A program made the translations under genes and the position numbers. The notes beneath the pieces are model-generated. The model saw nothing but the letters and a program-made list of their open reading frames with translations, was not told the DNA's origin and did no database searches. DNA of 64,000 nt from Metabacillus crassostreae (GTDB taxonomy: Bacteria; Bacillota; Bacilli; Bacillales; Bacillaceae): contig NZ_JAFBDU010000005.1 of the NCBI RefSeq assembly GCF_016908395.1, forward strand, positions 62,001 through 126,000, read 5' to 3'. The number at the start of each line of letters is the position of its first letter. The stretch's first letter is position 1. Positions 54,735 through 63,059 of this stretch are shown one piece after another.

Positions 54735-56867
54735 TTGACTGATTTATTACTAAAATATTTCAGAACAAAGCAGCAGGAAGTTCAATCTGAAAAGGTGTAT
54801 GATACGCAATGTCCATTTTGTAGTATGCAATGTAAAATGCAATTAATCGAACAATCTGTTGTATCTAGAAAAACGTTTAAAACAATTGGTAAGGATAATC
54901 CAACATCACAAGGAAGATTATGCGTAAAAGGAATGAATGCACATCAACATCCTTTTCATAAGGACCGAATTATGCATCCTTTGCTAAAGGTTAATGGTGA
55001 GTTTGTTCAAATATCTTGGGAAAAGGCATTGCAGCATATTAAGGAGCAGTTCGAATCAATTCAAGCTACGGATGGTCATGATGCTCTTTCTGTTTATGGA
55101 AGTGCGTCAATTACAAACGAAGAAGCTTATTTGCTTGGAAAGTTTGCTAGAGTAGCATTGAAAACTCCGTATATCGATTATAATGGTCGTTTGTGTATGT
55201 CCGCAGCAGCTACAGCAGCAAATCAGACATTTGGAGTTGATAGAGGATTAACAAATGCATTGTCTGAAGTACATCACACAAGGGTGATCATTTTAGCTGG
55301 CACAAATATTGCAGAATGTCAGCCAACAATCATGCCATATTTTGAAAAAGCAAAGGAAAACGGTGCATATATTATTGCAATTGATCCTCGTGAAACGGCA
55401 ACAACAATGCTTGCTGATTTACATTTAAAGGTGAAGCCTGGGATGGATGCTGCTTTAGCGAATGGTCTACTCAAAGTGATTATTGATGAAGATTTAGTAG
55501 ATGAACAGTTTGTTCAAGAGCGGGCAACAGGATTTGAAGAGGTTAAGGAGCATATTGATTCTCTTTCATTGGATGAAATTTCTAGCTTAACAGACGTTCC
55601 AGTTGAACAGATTAGAACTGCTGCAATAAAATTTGCAAGCGAGGATTCAGGTATGCTTTTTTCAGCGAGAGGGGTAGAGCAGCAAATTGATGGTACCCAT
55701 GCTGTTCGTAATTTACTGAATATTCTAATCTCTACTGGCAAGATTGGGAAGAAATATTCTGGCTATGGAGCAATAACTGGTCAGGGAAATGGTCAGGGAG
55801 CAAGAGAGCATGGACAAAAGGCTGATCAGCTTCCAGGATATCGATCAATTGAAAATGAAGAGCATCGTGAACAGGTTGCAAAGGTGTGGGGTATAGATAA
55901 AGATGAGCTTCCTCGAAAAGGTGTATCTGCATATGAAATGTTCCAAAAAGTAAATGAGGGAAAAATAACGGGTATGTTCTTAATGTGCTCAAACCCTGTT
56001 GTCTCAAATCCGAATGCAAACTTTATTAAGCAGGCCTTAAAAAAGCTTAAATTTCTAGTTGCGGTAGAGATGTTTATTTCAGAAACAGCAGAAATGGCAG
56101 ATCTCATTTTACCAACATCATCTTATCTAGAAGATGAAGGAACAATGACAAATCTAGAAGGAAGAGTCACACTAAGAGAAGCGAGTCGACCTTGCCCTGG
56201 TGAAGTTAAGCATGATTGGGAGATCCTTTGCGAAATTGCGAAGGTGCTAGGTAAAGAGAAGTATTTTCCTTTTACATGTGCAGAGGACATCTTTAATGAA
56301 TTAAGGGAAGCAAGCAAGGGTGGAGCAGCAGATTATTATGGAATTACCTATGATCGAATTAGAAAAGAACAGGGAATACTCTGGCCATGTCCAGATATAG
56401 ATCACAAAGGAACTGTTCGTTTATTTGAAAATGAATTCGCGCATAGTGATGGAAGGGCGAGAATGCTGCCTGTATCAAATTTGTCAGAAATTCCAAAAGA
56501 AAAGGTTGATGAAGAATATCCATTGTATTTAACAACAGGAAGAATTGTGTCTCAATACCTAACAGGTGTACAAACAAGAAAAAGCTCCGCATTAGCTGCA
56601 AGAAATTTCGAATCATATCTAGAGATTCATCCTGAAACAGCAAAGAGATACAATATTGAGCATAACAATTTAGTATCTGTTACTTCTAAACGAGGAAATA
56701 TTGTTGTAAGAAGTAAGTTGTCTGAGAAAATTAGAAAAGATACAGTGTTTGTTCCAATTCACTGGGCAGAAGCACAAAATGTAAATCTGTTGGTAGGTGA
56801 GGATCTTGATCCGAGCTGTAAAATGCCTGGGTTTAAAGTGAATGCGGTTAAGGTTACGCCTGTTTGA
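54735..56867 (+). CDS. nasC: Assimilatory nitrate reductase catalytic subunit NasC
   Basis: 710 residues, the same length as B. subtilis NasC. It is a molybdopterin-guanine-dinucleotide enzyme of the DMSO reductase family that reduces nitrate to nitrite in the cytoplasm. The N-terminal [4Fe-4S] motif CPFCSMQC...GRLCVKG (Cys26, 29, 33, ~62) is followed by MoCo segments YGSASITNEEAYLLGKF, GYGAITGQGNGQGAREHG and NPNANF. The molybdopterin-dinucleotide binding domain ends it (LTTGRIVSQYLTGVQTR). Start TTG 54735 follows GAGGAGG. Confidence 0.92.
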   Translation: MTDLLLKYFRTKQQEVQSEKVYDTQCPFCSMQCKMQLIEQSVVSRKTFKTIGKDNPTSQGRLCVKGMNAHQHPFHKDRIMHPLLKVNGEFVQISWEKALQHIKEQFESIQATDGHDALSVYGSASITNEEAYLLGKFARVALKTPYIDYNGRLCMSAAATAANQTFGVDRGLTNALSEVHHTRVIILAGTNIAECQPTIMPYFEKAKENGAYIIAIDPRETATTMLADLHLKVKPGMDAALANGLLKVIIDEDLVDEQFVQERATGFEEVKEHIDSLSLDEISSLTDVPVEQIRTAAIKFASEDSGMLFSARGVEQQIDGTHAVRNLLNILISTGKIGKKYSGYGAITGQGNGQGAREHGQKADQLPGYRSIENEEHREQVAKVWGIDKDELPRKGVSAYEMFQKVNEGKITGMFLMCSNPVVSNPNANFIKQALKKLKFLVAVEMFISETAEMADLILPTSSYLEDEGTMTNLEGRVTLREASRPCPGEVKHDWEILCEIAKVLGKEKYFPFTCAEDIFNELREASKGGAADYYGITYDRIRKEQGILWPCPDIDHKGTVRLFENEFAHSDGRARMLPVSNLSEIPKEKVDEEYPLYLTTGRIVSQYLTGVQTRKSSALAARNFESYLEIHPETAKRYNIEHNNLVSVTSKRGNIVVRSKLSEKIRKDTVFVPIHWAEAQNVNLLVGEDLDPSCKMPGFKVNAVKVTPV

Positions 56868-56925
56868 TTTATCGATTTGATCCATTAAAGGCTCTTTTCG
56901 TAAAAGTTATAGTGTTTAACAAAGG

Positions 56926-57060
56926 AGTGGTTGGTTGAGCTACAGGTTGTTCGCTTTCCGCGGGGCGGGCGGTGAGCTTCCTCGGCGCACTGCGCCTGTG
57001 GGATCTCACCTGTCCCGCTGCGCCCGCAGGAGTCTCACACCTTCCGCACAACCAACCACT
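56926..57060 (-). repeat. Intergenic palindromic repeat, copy D
   Basis: 135 bp with perfect 12-base terminal inverted repeats (AGTGGTTGGTTG at 56926-56937 and its complement at 57049-57060). The interior is near-identical to copy C (TTTCCGCGGGGCGGGCGGTG, CCCGCAGGAGTCTC). It lies after nasC. Confidence 0.85.
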
Positions 57061-57544
57061 GCTATCGTAAATTGTTTAAGAAATGAAAATAGAGAAACCT
57101 ATAAGCTAGTTCTCTTTTTTCTTATTATTTTAGAAGATAATCAATTTACCTCTCCCAAATGAATCATATATAAATATTAAGATCTTCCCTCACCTTAAAA
57201 TTCTGAGACCACAATATAACAATTTAGATAATCTATCATACAATCCTACCAGATAACTTATATATTACATCTACAAATCCCTTCATTCATGATTCTTCAT
57301 ACTTATTATTTTAAAACCGTTCTGACAAAAGTACAAAATGCTACTAATGCCCTTTAACAATACAAGCTTAACTTTTATTTAATGTAAAATTATCCTTTTC
57401 TATGCAGATACATAGTTTTTTCTATTGCTCTTACAATCTCTTAATTCAGCAATAAAAAGTAACTATGAAAAGATCTATATTAGCAGGAAGTTAACAAAGT
57501 ATAAAAGTTCAATTTTTCAAGGGTTATTTGATTTCACACGCTAT
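57061..57544. other. AT-rich gap between repeat copies in the nas cluster
   Basis: 484 bases, very AT-rich, with no ORF of normal composition and no ribosome binding site recognised. Nothing further is seen in it. Confidence 0.5.
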
Positions 57545-57677
57545 AGTGGAATGGAGCGGAAGACATTTGACTCCTGCGGGTGTAGAGGAAAGGCTGAGAC
57601 CCCACAGGCGCTTGCGCCGAGGAGGCTCAGCTTCCTCCCCGCGGAAAGCAAATGTCTGCAGCGAAATGGAACGGAGT
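57545..57677 (+). repeat. Intergenic palindromic repeat, copy E
   Basis: 133 bp, from AGTGGAATGGAGCGGAAGAC to AAATGGAACGGAGT, with a central GGCGCTTGCGCC palindrome. It is a near-duplicate of copy F, 216 bases further on, and close to copy A. Confidence 0.85.
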
Positions 57678-57760
57678 TGTTACGTACTAAAAGCTATTAA
57701 AATAACAACAAAGTTGCGAGACAGCATTTCCAAAAGATTAATTGATTTTAACTATCCTAT

Positions 57761-57892
57761 AGTGGAATGGAGCGGAAGACATTTGACTCCTGTGGGTGTG
57801 AGGAAAAGGTGAGACCACGCAAGCGCTTGCGCTGAGGAGGCTCAGCTTCCTCCCCACGGAAAGCAAATGTCTGCAGCGAAATGGAACGAACT
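57761..57892 (+). repeat. Intergenic palindromic repeat, copy F
   Basis: 132 bp. It differs from copy E at about a dozen positions and small gaps (for example GACTCCTGTGGGTGTGAGG). Same orientation; it ends 80 bases before the TnrA box of nasD. Confidence 0.85.
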
Positions 57893-57972
57893 TGTTACCC
57901 TCAAAAGAACTAATTAGATAGAGAAATAAAACAAAATCAATAAATACATATCAGCCTAAATCTAAAAAACCA

Positions 57973-58024
57973 TGTAAGGAAAGCTAACATGTATATAAAA
58001 TAAATGATTTATCCGTGATACATT
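57973..58024 (+). promoter_or_regulatory. TnrA box and -10 of nasDEF
   Basis: TGTAAGGAAAGCTAACA (57973-57989) matches TGTNA-N7-TNACA exactly and is extended by CA/TG symmetry. TACATT at 58019-58024 gives a start near 58031, so the box centre is about 50 bases upstream, as for nasB. Nitrogen limitation should activate both units. Confidence 0.8.
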
Positions 58025-58055
58025 ATAAGAAACTTTCCTAAGGGAGGCAATTCAA

Positions 58056-60470
58056 GTGGATAAAAAGAAATTAGTCTTAATTGGAAACGGAATGGCCGGA
58101 GTTAGAGCAATCGAAGAAATCTTAAAAATATCAAATGAATTATTTGACATTACAATCTTCGGAAGTGAACCACACCCTAACTATAATAGAATTTTATTAT
58201 CAAAGGTTCTTCAAGGAGATACAGCTGTTAAGGATATAACGTTAAACGACTGGGATTGGTATGAGGAAAATAATATTACCCTTTATACAGATGAAACAGT
58301 CACGAAGATTGACTCAGAAATGAAGGTTGTTTTATCAGATAAAGGCCGAGAGATTGCTTATGATGAAGTGATTATTGCTACAGGATCCGTACCATTTATC
58401 CTCCCTTTACCTGGAGCTGATAAAGAAGGTGTAACAGCATTTCGTGATATAAAAGATACAGACATTATGCTTGATGCATCCAAAAGATTTAAAAAAGCAG
58501 CTGTTATCGGTGGTGGGTTACTAGGACTAGAAGCAGCTCGAGGTTTATTGAATTTAGGAATGGATGTTTCCGTGATTCACATAGCTCCAACATTAATGGA
58601 ACGTCAATTAGATGAAACAGCAGGTAAATTATTGCAAAAAGAATTAGAGAAACAAGGAATGAAGTTTCTTTTAGAAAAAGCAACTGAAGAGATTTATGGA
58701 GAAGAGCGAGTAGAGGGATTGAAATTTAAAGATGGTACAAATCTTGAAGCAGATTTAGTTGTTATGGCAGTTGGAATTAAACCAAATATCCAACTAGCGA
58801 AAGAAAGTGGATTAACAGTAAATCGAGGAATTGTTGTAAATGATTATTTACAAACAGATCTTCCTAATGTTTATGCAGTTGGTGAATGTGCAGAGCATAA
58901 CGGTATTCCATATGGCCTTGTTGCTCCTTTATATGAACAAGCAAAAGTATTAGCACATCAAATATGTGGTAAAGCTACAGCTCCTTATCAAGGCTCAGTT
59001 CTATCAACACAACTCAAAGTATCTGGTGTTGAAGTTTTCTCTGCTGGTGATTTTACAGAAGATGAAGAGAAAAAATCGATTAAGATCTTTGATGAGCAGG
59101 ATGGAATTTATAAAAAGATTGTCCTCAAAGGTAATAAAATCGTTGGTGCTGTTTTGTTTGGTGATAGTAAGGAAGGTAATCGTCTGTTTTCAATGATTAA
59201 AAAAGAAGCAGATATTTCAGACACAGAGAAAATTAGCATTTTACAACCATTAGGTGCAGAAGCTGGAGAAAGCTTAGTTGCTACAATGAGTGCTGATGAA
59301 ATTATTTGTGGATGTAATGGGGTTTCTAAAGGTGCCATTATTGAGGCCATTCAAGAAAAAGGCTGTACATCTGTAGATGATATTAAAGCCTGTACGAGTG
59401 CTTCAAGATCCTGTGGAGGTTGTAAGCCACTAGTTTCAGATGTTTTACAATTTGCGTTAGGCTCTGATTTTGATGCATCTACCCAAAAAGAAGCAATCTG
59501 TAGCTGTACAGCATTATCAAGAGACGAAGTTGTTGAAGAGATAAAATCAAAAGGTCTTAAACATATAAGAGAAGTGATGAATGTACTTGATTGGGAATCT
59601 GAGGAAGGCTGCTCTAAATGTCGTCCAGCTTTAAACTATTACTTAGGTATGGTTAATCCAATCGAATATGAAGATGAAAGAGAATCACGATTTGTAAATG
59701 AACGAATGCATGCAAATATTCAAAAAGATGGTACGTATTCAGTTGTTCCAAGAATGTATGGTGGAGTAACAAATGCGAAGGATTTACGAAAAATTGCAGA
59801 TGTTGTTGATAAATTTGACATTCCATTAGTAAAAGTAACAGGTGGTCAACGGATTGACTTGTTTGGTGTTAGTAAGGATGATCTACCTAAAGTATGGCAG
59901 GAGCTAGATATGCCTTCTGGTTATGCTTATGGAAAATCACTGAGAACGGTAAAAACCTGTGTTGGTGAGCAATTCTGTCGCTTTGGTACGCAAGATTCAA
60001 TGGGACTTGGAATACGATTAGAACAAAAATTTGAAGGCTTGCAAACACCTCATAAAGTGAAAATGGCAGTATCTGCTTGTCCGAGAAGCTGTGCAGAATC
60101 AGGCTTTAAAGATATTGGTTTTATTGGCATAGACGGTGGTTGGGAAATTTATGTTGGTGGAAATGGTGGTACACATGTTAGAGGCGGAGATTTATTATAT
60201 AAAGTCAAAACCGATGAAGAAGCAATGAGTATTACTGGTGCATATTTACAATATTACCGAGAAACAGCAAACTATTTAGAACGTACATCAGCTTGGATTG
60301 AAAGAGTCGGCTTAGCACATGTTCAATCTGTATTAGATGATGCTGCTAAATGTAAAGAACTGAATGCACGTATGGATGAAACATTGTCTGTTTATAAAGA
60401 TCCTTGGAAGGAAATCGTCGAAAGTAAGAAAACAACTAAAGAGTTATTTGAAACAGTGGGTAATGCTTGA
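58056..60470 (+). CDS. nasD: Assimilatory nitrite reductase large subunit NasD
   Basis: 804 residues starting at GTG 58056 after AAGGGAGG. Reduces nitrite to ammonium with NADH. The N-terminal FAD/NAD domains (LIGNGMAGVRAIEEI, VIGGGLLGLEAARGL) are followed by two BFD-type [2Fe-2S] domains (~416-520, CGC...SCGGC and CSC...CSKC). The C-terminal siroheme domain has all four ligands: TCVGEQFC (~633) and SACPRSC (~673). NasB has the same architecture without these ligands. Confidence 0.95.
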   Translation: MDKKKLVLIGNGMAGVRAIEEILKISNELFDITIFGSEPHPNYNRILLSKVLQGDTAVKDITLNDWDWYEENNITLYTDETVTKIDSEMKVVLSDKGREIAYDEVIIATGSVPFILPLPGADKEGVTAFRDIKDTDIMLDASKRFKKAAVIGGGLLGLEAARGLLNLGMDVSVIHIAPTLMERQLDETAGKLLQKELEKQGMKFLLEKATEEIYGEERVEGLKFKDGTNLEADLVVMAVGIKPNIQLAKESGLTVNRGIVVNDYLQTDLPNVYAVGECAEHNGIPYGLVAPLYEQAKVLAHQICGKATAPYQGSVLSTQLKVSGVEVFSAGDFTEDEEKKSIKIFDEQDGIYKKIVLKGNKIVGAVLFGDSKEGNRLFSMIKKEADISDTEKISILQPLGAEAGESLVATMSADEIICGCNGVSKGAIIEAIQEKGCTSVDDIKACTSASRSCGGCKPLVSDVLQFALGSDFDASTQKEAICSCTALSRDEVVEEIKSKGLKHIREVMNVLDWESEEGCSKCRPALNYYLGMVNPIEYEDERESRFVNERMHANIQKDGTYSVVPRMYGGVTNAKDLRKIADVVDKFDIPLVKVTGGQRIDLFGVSKDDLPKVWQELDMPSGYAYGKSLRTVKTCVGEQFCRFGTQDSMGLGIRLEQKFEGLQTPHKVKMAVSACPRSCAESGFKDIGFIGIDGGWEIYVGGNGGTHVRGGDLLYKVKTDEEAMSITGAYLQYYRETANYLERTSAWIERVGLAHVQSVLDDAAKCKELNARMDETLSVYKDPWKEIVESKKTTKELFETVGNA

Positions 60471-60544
60471 TTCTTATAAAATCGAATCGGAATGCAAATT
60501 GCACACTTTAAAGACTGAATATTTCGCCAAAGGGGATGATCGAT

Positions 60545-60868
60545 ATGAAGGAAATGACAAAAACCAAGTTATATGTGGGGCCTCTATTAGAATTACCTGA
60601 ACGTGTAGGTAAAACCGTTATCATTGAAAAGGGAAAAGAAGTGGCAGTGTTTAGACTTTCTAATGGAAAAGTGAAGGCTGTTGAAAATAAATGTCCACAT
60701 AAAGGTGGAGTATTAAGTGAAGGAATCGTAAGTGGGGACTTCGTATTTTGTCCGATGCATGATTGGAAAATTTGTCTTGAAGATGGAAATGTTCAAAAAC
60801 CAGACTTTGGCTGTGTTAATAAATATGAAACACTTGTAGAAGAAGGCGATGTATTTCTATTAATATAG
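60545..60868 (+). CDS. nasE: Nitrite reductase small subunit NasE
   Basis: About 107 residues from ATG 60545 ([12 protein letters not shown]), chosen since AAAGGGG precedes it by about nine bases; ATG 60536 lies inside the site. It is a Rieske [2Fe-2S] protein with CPHKGG and CPMHDWK as cluster ligands. It pairs with NasD. It lies 74 bases after nasD. Confidence 0.92.
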   Translation: MKEMTKTKLYVGPLLELPERVGKTVIIEKGKEVAVFRLSNGKVKAVENKCPHKGGVLSEGIVSGDFVFCPMHDWKICLEDGNVQKPDFGCVNKYETLVEEGDVFLLI

Positions 60869-60937
60869 AAAAAAGGTATTTGGTATTTACTATATAGATT
60901 CTGTTATTATGTTAATACAATACTTTAATAGAGCAGC

Positions 60938-60976
60938 AAAGTAAGGTATAAAGCGAGGAAATTCTTCCCTTACTTT
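60938..60976 (+). promoter_or_regulatory. Hairpin between nasE and nasF
   Basis: AAAGTAAGG (60938-60946) pairs with CCTTACTTT (60968-60976) around a 21-base loop. No T run follows, so it is not a normal terminator; it may adjust nasF expression or RNA stability. Confidence 0.4.
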
Positions 60977-61009
60977 AAACAAAATAAAATGTGAGGGAGA
61001 ATGATGGCA

Positions 61010-62461
61010 ATGGGAAAGGTATATTTAGTAGGTGCTGGTCCTGGGGACAGTGAGCTTATTACAGTGAAGGGTTTAGAGACGATCAAAAAAGCGGATGTTA
61101 TTTTATATGATCGTCTAGTAAACCCAGCAATCCTTGATCATGTACCATTAAATTGTGAGCTAATCTATTGTGGAAAGCTACCAACTCGTCATTTTATGAA
61201 GCAGGAAGAAATTAATACTGTATTAGTAGAAAAGGCATTAGCAGGCTTCACCGTTGTGAGGCTAAAAGGAGGAGATCCGAGTGTATTTGGAAGAGTTGGT
61301 GAAGAAGCTGAAGTATTAGCGGAAAACAACATTCCTTATGAAATAGTACCCGGTATTACCTCAGGAATTGCGGCTCCACTTTATGCAGGGATTCCTGTCA
61401 CACACCGTGATTATGCAGGCTCCTTTGCCATTGTTACAGCTCATGATAAATCAAAAAATGGTAAGCCTGATATCGATTGGGAGGGCTTATCACGAGGAGT
61501 ACAAACAATTGCCTTCTATATGGGGATTTCAAATTTAGAACATATATGTGAAAATCTAATTTTACATGGCAAGCCGGCTGATACTCCTGTAGCAATCATC
61601 AGGTGGGGAACATGGAGCAGACAGCAAACGGTTGTTGGGACATTATCAACAATTGTTAAGATGGTACGTGATCAAAAGATCGAAAATCCCGCTATTACAT
61701 TAGTTGGCCAAATCATTGAAACAAGAGAAAAAGTAAAATGGTTTGAAGATAAGCCATTTTTTGGCCAACAAATATTATACGTTCGGGGAAATCTTGATAG
61801 AGAGAGCTCTGTTAAAGAACTTACAGATCTTGGTGCTGATGTTATTGAATTTCCCAAATGGAAGCTTAATGAAGCAACAGTAAATAATGATGATCGAAAC
61901 AACCTCTTACAAGCAGAGAAGCTACTTTTTACAACAACATTATCAGTTACCTATTTCTTAAAGCTACTAAGGAAAGAAAAAATAGATATTCGTCAAATAA
62001 AAGCTGCTTTTTACTCCAGAAATAAACACATTCAAGATTTACTTGAGGAACATGGTCTACTTGCCTTTTTAGAGGATGAATTAATAAATAAAGAAGGCTG
62101 TTTAGTTATAGGATCAACTCAGATGGAACTGCATGATACCGAACAACATCTTGGTGTGTATGATTATTATGCTGATACTAGATTTGAATCTATTATCACT
62201 AGAGCGATATCTGATGCATCAATAAATTCGGTTATGTTAGATTCTAAAGAGGCTGTACATCTTTTAATGAAGAAATCAGCGAAATATCAAATAGAAAACC
62301 TATTGGAAGCATCCATCCTTGTTAATTGTTTAACAGAAGATGCATTAGAAGTGGCTAAAGCTTATGGACTTAACGCTAATTTATTAAATGAAATAGCTCC
62401 ACCTGTTTTTACCGATTTAAACCAAGGTAAAGGTAGTAAAGTCATTGAATTAACTTACTAA
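61010..62461 (+). CDS. nasF: Uroporphyrinogen-III methyltransferase/HemD-like fusion NasF
   Basis: About 483 residues from ATG 61010 (MGKVYLVGAGPGD); ATGs at 61001 and 61004 are alternatives. Residues 1-~245 are a SAM-dependent methyltransferase (GAGPGDSELITVKG, VVRLKGGDPSVFGRVGEE and VTHRDYAG) that methylates uroporphyrinogen III at two positions to precorrin-2, on the way to siroheme. The rest resembles HemD (KLLFTTTLSVTYFLKLL). It supplies siroheme precursor for NasD. Confidence 0.9.
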   Translation: MGKVYLVGAGPGDSELITVKGLETIKKADVILYDRLVNPAILDHVPLNCELIYCGKLPTRHFMKQEEINTVLVEKALAGFTVVRLKGGDPSVFGRVGEEAEVLAENNIPYEIVPGITSGIAAPLYAGIPVTHRDYAGSFAIVTAHDKSKNGKPDIDWEGLSRGVQTIAFYMGISNLEHICENLILHGKPADTPVAIIRWGTWSRQQTVVGTLSTIVKMVRDQKIENPAITLVGQIIETREKVKWFEDKPFFGQQILYVRGNLDRESSVKELTDLGADVIEFPKWKLNEATVNNDDRNNLLQAEKLLFTTTLSVTYFLKLLRKEKIDIRQIKAAFYSRNKHIQDLLEEHGLLAFLEDELINKEGCLVIGSTQMELHDTEQHLGVYDYYADTRFESIITRAISDASINSVMLDSKEAVHLLMKKSAKYQIENLLEASILVNCLTEDALEVAKAYGLNANLLNEIAPPVFTDLNQGKGSKVIELTY

Positions 62462-62488
62462 ATATAACGGCATAATGAGTCTTACTTC

Positions 62489-62528
62489 AAAAATCAGATT
62501 ATCTCTTTAAGAGTTGATCTGATTTTTT
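62489..62528 (+). terminator. Terminator of nasDEF
   Basis: AAAAATCAGAT (62489-62499) pairs with ATCTGATTTTT (62517-62527), with an inner CTCTTTAAGAG stem and a trailing T run. Confidence 0.8.
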
Positions 62529-62777
62529 ATTTCTTTATTTTATTACTTAATTCAATACTATAGGGTCTAACAGTAGTTTTATGACTTACACTAAAATCGA
62601 TAAAATGGTAATAAGTAACATAAAGCTTTATCGATTTAGCTAATTTTATCCAGTTGAGTATATTTTGGTAGATAATGTGGCATAATTTTTTCCTGTAGAA
62701 GTGTCTTTTGTAGAAGATTAGCTAACCATGGTATGGGAATTGTTTCCATGGTCAGCTTCAAAGTATTTCTAGAAAAA

Positions 62778-62924
62778 TTAATACTCAATTTCTTCATAAT
62801 CCTTAGGTTGAGGCACAGGTTGTTCTGGAAGTGAGATGTTGTATTCTGAAAGAGCTTCTGATTTTCTTCTGTAAATTTTTCCTTTAAGAGAGTTTGACTG
62901 TTTATTGTTAGCTGGCTTTTCCAT
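62778..62924 (-). CDS. 48-residue hydrophilic small protein
   Basis: ATG 62924 follows AAAAGGAG on the minus strand. It encodes 48 polar residues (MEKPANNKQSNSLKGKIYRR... ending KDYEEIEY), with a basic first half and acidic tail. No membrane helix or signal. Codon use is normal. I do not recognise a family. An overlapping 98-residue frame lacks a good start and is judged a shadow. Divergent from the desaturase gene. Confidence 0.6.
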   Translation of the reverse strand: MEKPANNKQSNSLKGKIYRRKSEALSEYNISLPEQPVPQPKDYEEIEY

Positions 62925-63059
62925 ATAAACAACTCCTTTTAATTATTGATGATTATAGTTTAACCAAAATGGGTATTAAAATGTTTGAATGTAGGCATTA
63001 TGCCATTGTTAAAAATTCACATCAAATGAAAACAATTGTTATGGAAGGAGACATCTTAG

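Noticed and set aside
56935-57162. 75-codon ORF, with small antisense ORFs in copies C and D
   Set aside because: These are products of the GC-rich repeats, not conserved coding sequence.
57425-57812. Two ORFs of about 90 codons
   Set aside because: They arise from the repeat copies E and F, which are non-coding palindromes.
62636-62932. 98-codon minus-strand ORF
   Set aside because: It starts at a TTG inside the ribosome binding region of the 48-residue gene and overlaps it in another frame; the smaller gene has the better start and composition.
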